Shown in pieces: positions 60,220 to 64,000 of a stretch of 64,000 nucleotides of DNA. Where the stretch lies: positions 1-64,000 of the forward strand of contig DATJVR010000063.1 in assembly GCA_035501735.1 (NCBI GenBank), in the 5' to 3' direction. Each line of letters starts with the position of its first letter. Position 1 is the first letter of the stretch. The notes under the pieces were generated by a model. It was not told the DNA's origin and searched no databases. It was given only the letters and a program-made list of their open reading frames with translations. Origin of the DNA: PNAI01 sp035501735. GTDB taxonomy: Bacteria; Pseudomonadota; Alphaproteobacteria; Rhizobiales; Xanthobacteraceae. The translations under genes were made by a program, and so were the position numbers.

Positions 60220-62454
60220 ATGATTGGCGGCAATCTGGTCGGCATCATTGCGCCGGTCAAGGGTTCGCATCGACAACCGAGCGACCAGGCGATACGTTCC
60301 GCCAACCTATTCAGGCGCGATCAATTGATTCCGTCATCCCAGGGCAGCGCGAGGTCCGGTATTTGGCGCAAACTTGCCGCGCTTGTGCTGGTCATTGCGG
60401 CGCTGGGTCTCCCGATCAATACGCTCCTCAACTACGCCCTGTTCTTGATCGCGGTGGTCGTGATTTTCAACAGCATCGTCGTGCGACAGCCAAAGGCGTG
60501 GCTGGCCGCCGCGTTGCTCGTGATCCTCGCCGGCTTCGCCCATCATCTCCTCAACGGCCCGAAAATCGAGGAGGGCCACAACGTCTTTCTGCCCAGCAAC
60601 GCGCTCGTCGCCACCCTGCCGTCGGATGTCTATCGCGCGATGGCGGAGGAATTCGATCGCGCTTATCCACCCGAGCGACATTGCAGTTCGGCCGAGCTCG
60701 GCTGTTGGCAGGGTCAGGGCCGTCCCGATCAGCCTTATGCTTTTTCCGCCGATGGCATCTTCGACGATCCGAAGTTTTCGCGCCGCGTCACCGACATCGA
60801 CTTTTCCGATCCGGTATGGCTGCGGCTCGGGTTCATCAACGAGGTGAAATACAATTGGTTCTCCGACGCGAGCGACCTGCAGCGCAATACGCGCCAGCGT
60901 TCACTGCTCGACCTGCTGCATCCCTGGCGCCTGACCATGCCGTTTTTCGTGATGTACCAATTTCCTGCCGCTTATGTCGGCAGCGGGCTGTGCTGGCAGG
61001 GCGAAGTGCTGTGGGAAGGCCCCGATCGGCAATTCACGACAATACGGCACGATTCGATGCTCTGCCGGACGCTCGAAAGCAGCGACGCCGGGCGGCGCAT
61101 CTTCGGTTTGGCGATCGCACGCGACGCGCACCTTGCCATGACATTGCAGCCGATATGGCCGATGCGCCTGCGCCATCTTGCCGCCGCTGTCTTCCCGGCG
61201 ATCGGGGTTCTGGCCGTGCTGATATTGCTGGCGCGCTGTCGGCTCCGTCGACTCGCGCTGCCATTCACGTTTATCGCGCTGTCGCTGCTGGTGGTGCTGC
61301 TCATTGACGCGAGTTTCATTGGCGGCCTGCGCCCCTTTGACGGCGGCGACGACGGCCTGTTTTACGACGGTGTCGGGCGCGTGATTTTGCAGCACTTGCT
61401 CAGCGGTGAGTTTTCGCAAGCGCTCGAAGGCGGAGAGATGGTGTTTTATTACGGAGGACCTGGTCTGCGTTATCTGCGCGCGTTGGAGCACGTCGTTTTC
61501 GGCGAAACCTATCTTGGCTATCTCTCGCTCGTATTGGCTTTGCCGTTTGTGCTGTTCGCCGCATTCCGGCGCTTCATCGCCATGCGTGACGCGCTCGCGC
61601 TAACGCTGATTTTCATCGCAATCCCGATCGGTGCATTGTTTGGCACGTGTTTCCTTCATTACGCAAAATGGGCCGCGCGCGGTTTCGCCGATCCGGCGGC
61701 GGCAACGCTCTTTCTGTCCGGGCTCGTCGTCGTTATTGGCCCCTCGCCGAATGGCCCAGACGCCCGCTTTGCACCGGCGCTCGGCGCAGGCCTGTTGTTT
61801 GCGCTGGCGCTGTTCGTGCGGCCCAATCTTGCACCGGGCGCCGCTGTGCTTCTCGGCGGCGCCGGCATCGCTGCATTGTGGCAACTTCAAATTCGGCGGC
61901 TGGCCGGCCTCTGCATCGGCTTTCTGCCGGTATTCGCCATGGCGCTGCACAATTGGTACTTCGGTGGCGTCTTCGTGTTGTTCAGCGCCAACGCCACCAT
62001 CGCCGAGGCGCTGCCAATGCCGCCATCGTCCTATGTCGCGGCTTTTGGAGAACTGCTGCGGCTCAATTTTTCCGGCGAGCATCTCCACGGCGCGGTTTTG
62101 CAAATCGCGCGCTGGCTTTCTGGTCCTTCCGAATCCTCATTGATGATACCGGTGCACGCCGCCGCCATCGCGGTCCTTGTGCGTGTCGGATTTGCGCGTG
62201 GTTACGATCCGTGGCTTCGGCTCATCGCATGGTCGGCGCTTGCGCTGCATCCGGTCGCGCTCTTCTACCTGTCTTACGAGCGCTACTACTATTTGACTTG
62301 GCTGCTCACCTTGCTGGTCTGCGCAGTCTGGATGGGCGAGGAAGGCCTTGGCCTGCTGCAACGCCTCTTCCCGCGCATGGCCGCATGGCTGGAGCACCAC
62401 TGGTCCCGCGCGCGGCTCGGCCTCGATCCGCTGCTGGCCGGCCGCAGCGGCTAG
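60220..62454 (+). CDS. Large polytopic membrane protein, GT-C glycosyltransferase-like
   Basis: The 744-residue product (ATG 60220; the frame extends to a TTG at 60169) is the only plus-strand gene in the sugar cluster. N-terminal helices (about 50-100) are followed by a large soluble region (about 105-290) with aromatic and charged residues, then about nine to ten helices. PFDGGDDGLFYDGVGR near residue 373 resembles the acidic loop of GT-C enzymes. LSYERYYYLTWLL is near the end. I recognise no named family. A role in transfer of lipid-linked sugars is inferred from topology and context. Confidence 0.72.
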   Translation: MIGGNLVGIIAPVKGSHRQPSDQAIRSANLFRRDQLIPSSQGSARSGIWRKLAALVLVIAALGLPINTLLNYALFLIAVVVIFNSIVVRQPKAWLAAALLVILAGFAHHLLNGPKIEEGHNVFLPSNALVATLPSDVYRAMAEEFDRAYPPERHCSSAELGCWQGQGRPDQPYAFSADGIFDDPKFSRRVTDIDFSDPVWLRLGFINEVKYNWFSDASDLQRNTRQRSLLDLLHPWRLTMPFFVMYQFPAAYVGSGLCWQGEVLWEGPDRQFTTIRHDSMLCRTLESSDAGRRIFGLAIARDAHLAMTLQPIWPMRLRHLAAAVFPAIGVLAVLILLARCRLRRLALPFTFIALSLLVVLLIDASFIGGLRPFDGGDDGLFYDGVGRVILQHLLSGEFSQALEGGEMVFYYGGPGLRYLRALEHVVFGETYLGYLSLVLALPFVLFAAFRRFIAMRDALALTLIFIAIPIGALFGTCFLHYAKWAARGFADPAAATLFLSGLVVVIGPSPNGPDARFAPALGAGLLFALALFVRPNLAPGAAVLLGGAGIAALWQLQIRRLAGLCIGFLPVFAMALHNWYFGGVFVLFSANATIAEALPMPPSSYVAAFGELLRLNFSGEHLHGAVLQIARWLSGPSESSLMIPVHAAAIAVLVRVGFARGYDPWLRLIAWSALALHPVALFYLSYERYYYLTWLLTLLVCAVWMGEEGLGLLQRLFPRMAAWLEHHWSRARLGLDPLLAGRSG

Positions 62455-62461
62455 CGAAGGC

Positions 62462-63010
62462 TCACTTGAGCTTCACGAACGAGTTCAATTCAGCCAGCAT
62501 CAGGGCTCCGAGATGCAACTGCTGGGCAAACTCGCCGGCCGTGATCATGCGGGCGAGTTCCGCCGGCGATACCAGTTTGACCGAAAGGCCAGGCTCCGGC
62601 TCGAACGAGGCATCACGCTCGTCGGTTTCCACAAAGAAGGAATGAATGCGATTGCTCAGCCTGCCGGTGCACGGCGACGTCGTACCGAGCAGATGGATTG
62701 AGCGCGCGGGATAGCCGGTTTCTTCCAGCAACTCGCGTCGGCAGCCCTCCTCCGGCTTCTCGCCTGGATCGACAAGGCCCGCCGGCAGTTCCCAGGAAAA
62801 TGCCTCGATCGCCGGCCGATACTGCCGGACGATCGGAATGCGTCCGTTTGGCGTGCGCGCGACGATCGCGAGATAATCGGCCTGCGCGACCGCGTGATAA
62901 GTCTGCACGGCAGCACCAGGCGAAAATTCAACCTCGCGCGCAATCAGGTCCATCCAGGGAGAGACCTTGGTGGTACGGCGCGAGCGTATCTTCGGCCATT
63001 CCTCGGTCAT
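62462..63010 (-). CDS. Nudix hydrolase, ADP-sugar pyrophosphatase-like
   Basis: ATG 63010 overlaps the glycosyltransferase stop (ATGA), giving 182 residues. The Nudix box fits G-x5-E-x7-REUxEExGU (GLVDPGEKPEEGCR then RELLEETGY). The upstream RQYRPAIEAFSWELPAG stretch matches ADP-ribose/ADP-sugar pyrophosphatases. It may tune nucleotide-sugar pools in the cluster. The longer open frame upstream is a shadow of the glycosyltransferase gene. Confidence 0.9.
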   Translation of the reverse strand: MTEEWPKIRSRRTTKVSPWMDLIAREVEFSPGAAVQTYHAVAQADYLAIVARTPNGRIPIVRQYRPAIEAFSWELPAGLVDPGEKPEEGCRRELLEETGYPARSIHLLGTTSPCTGRLSNRIHSFFVETDERDASFEPEPGLSVKLVSPAELARMITAGEFAQQLHLGALMLAELNSFVKLK

Positions 63011-63771
63011 AGGGTGCCTAACGACGTGCCTGCCGTTTTCATCGTAACCGTGTTCGGCGGCCGGCGCAGAAAGGTGGTGGCGAACGCATAGAAGTACCAA
63101 CGCAGATAGCTGGGGAGCCATTTCAACACGCGAAACCGGCTCGTGCCGTGCTTGCGTTCGTACCAGACCGCCGGCACTTCGCCGATCCGCCAGCCCAACC
63201 GGTGCGCCTTCACCAAGAGTTCGATGCTGTAGCAGAAACCTTCGCTCGACTCGACCGCAATCTGGTCGATCACGCGTCGCGAGAACAATCGAAAGCCGCT
63301 CGATGCATCGTGGGTCGGCACACGTGCGACGTGATGCAACGTAAAGGCCGCCACCCGCACCAGTGCGGCCTTGACCCAAGGACAGCCAACCATCTTGCCA
63401 CCCGGCATGAACCGACTGGCGCAAACGATATCGCAGCCTTGCCGGGCGAGCGCGACCATCTGGTCGAGGATGGCCGCGTTGAAATCGTCATCTGCGGGCA
63501 TCATCACCACGAACGGCGTCGTGCTCGCGGTAAAGCCGGTCATAACCGCTTGATGCGCGCCGCGCCCGCGATTGCGCACGAATTCCACAGCAAGCCCGGG
63601 ATGGTTCGGCGGATTGTCGAGGATCGCCGGCAGCGTATCGTCTTCCGGCAGGTCGTAGACGATGAGAACCCGCGCCGGCGTCTGTACCTCGCGCGACAAG
63701 GCCGCGAGGGTCGCAAGGATGTTCCGGCCTTCGTTGTAGACGGGAATGACGATGTCGAGCTGCGGCGCCAT
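63007..63771 (-). CDS. Family 2 glycosyltransferase (dolichol-phosphate-sugar synthase-like)
   Basis: The 254-residue protein has the GT-A start LDIVIPVYNEGRNI, the VYDLPEDDTLP loop, an MMPADDDFNA variant of the DxD region, and GFRLFSRRVIDQI with an acceptor-side QxxRW-like zone (WYERKHGTSRFRVLKWLP). It has no strong membrane helix apart from a weak C-terminal hydrophobic stretch. It probably charges a lipid carrier with a sugar that the nearby GT-C-like protein could use. It is 3 nt downstream of the nucleotide-sugar dehydrogenase gene. Confidence 0.9.
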   Translation of the reverse strand: MAPQLDIVIPVYNEGRNILATLAALSREVQTPARVLIVYDLPEDDTLPAILDNPPNHPGLAVEFVRNRGRGAHQAVMTGFTASTTPFVVMMPADDDFNAAILDQMVALARQGCDIVCASRFMPGGKMVGCPWVKAALVRVAAFTLHHVARVPTHDASSGFRLFSRRVIDQIAVESSEGFCYSIELLVKAHRLGWRIGEVPAVWYERKHGTSRFRVLKWLPSYLRWYFYAFATTFLRRPPNTVTMKTAGTSLGTL

Positions 63772-63774
63772 CGC

Positions 63775-64000
63775 TCAATAGACGACGTTGGCCTTCTCGA
63801 AAAAACCCCAGACATCGACCACCGGTTTGCCCTTCAGGTCGGCGGTTTTATAGCAATTGTGCGGCGTGCACAGGATCAGCAGGTCGCTGCGGGCGACCAC
63901 TTCGTCAAGCGGCAGCAAGTTGGGATCGGTGGTCACGAACGGATCGGTTGTCAGCACCTCTCGTGCCTGGCTCTCCAGCGCCTTCTTGAACTTGTAGCTG
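63775..64000 (-). CDS. UDP-glucose/GDP-mannose dehydrogenase-family protein, C-terminal part (runs off right edge)
   Basis: The visible 75 codons, open to 64000, match the C-terminal NAD-linked dehydrogenase domain: SYKFKKALESQAREVLTTDP, then PLDEVVARSDLLILCTPH and DLKGKPVVDVWGFF. Such enzymes oxidise a nucleotide sugar twice to the uronic acid. The stop is at 63775, 3 nt before the glycosyltransferase start, so it is the upstream gene of that unit. The N-terminal part, with the catalytic Cys, is outside the window. Confidence 0.88.
   Translation of the reverse strand, partial: SYKFKKALESQAREVLTTDPFVTTDPNLLPLDEVVARSDLLILCTPHNCYKTADLKGKPVVDVWGFFEKANVVY

Overview
The window looks like chromosome from an alphaproteobacterium of the order Hyphomicrobiales (Bradyrhizobium/Xanthobacteraceae-like). 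The reasons are: GC-rich coding DNA with long antisense shadow frames; many Bug/TctC solute receptors; a tRNA-His with A73 and no encoded G-1, which is the alphaproteobacterial form; a GcrA-type HTH; a perfect CtrA-type box (TTAA-N7-TTAACC); a PdhS/PleC-like kinase; and short palindromic repeats of the kind common in Bradyrhizobiaceae. Species cannot be fixed from sequence reading alone.

Region by region. (1) 1-2618 is visibly AT-richer and reads as accessory DNA ending at tRNA-Phe. It holds a GcrA-type HTH fused to a restriction-endonuclease-like domain (running off the left edge), a zinc-ribbon/HEPN (DUF4145) gene broken by one frameshift, a small doubtful ORF and a six-helix membrane protein. 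(2) 2717-11000 holds a fused TctA-TctB permease with its TctC receptor, two GST/luciferase-type enzymes, two alpha/beta hydrolases and another TctC. (3) 11017-26817 holds a methyltransferase and then a catabolic block: an HpaB-like flavin monooxygenase, a long minus-strand unit (PcaB-like lyase, CoxG, CoxM-L-S molybdenum hydroxylase, flavoprotein plus tiny 2Fe-2S partner, UbiD decarboxylase), a divergent TRAP transporter with a strong promoter containing a palindromic operator, and a class III CoA-transferase. (4) 26989-36163 holds malonyl-CoA decarboxylase, a malonic-semialdehyde-reductase-like nitroreductase, a TctC, a GATase, an HtrA-like protein that has lost two catalytic residues, a GST, and glpD-glpK.

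(5) 36300-49593 holds a single-domain response regulator, a PotABC-like ABC transporter lacking its binding protein, an AsmA protein, scoA-scoB, a DUF1194 protein, a luciferase-like monooxygenase paired with a NitT/TauT-type binding protein, a hydrolase-mpl pair, and a small secreted protein preceded by a CtrA box and three 21-nt tandem repeats. (6) 49627-54325 holds a 983-residue PAS histidine kinase, a decayed TctC relic, tRNA-His and an intact TctC. (7) 54414-64000 holds small conserved proteins, an amidohydrolase with a Rieske ferredoxin, and a sugar/polysaccharide cluster (C-methyltransferase, SDR epimerase, Gfo/Idh oxidoreductase, large GT-C-like membrane protein, Nudix, GT2, nucleotide-sugar dehydrogenase) that runs off the right edge.

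The most unusual content is the left-edge HTH-nuclease fusion with its neighbouring HEPN gene (possible defence operon), the uncharacterised aromatic or heteroaromatic catabolic block, the pseudo-HtrA protein, and the CtrA-box/tandem-repeat promoter. Apart from one receiver protein, one kinase and the partial GcrA-like gene, the window encodes no recognisable transcription factor.
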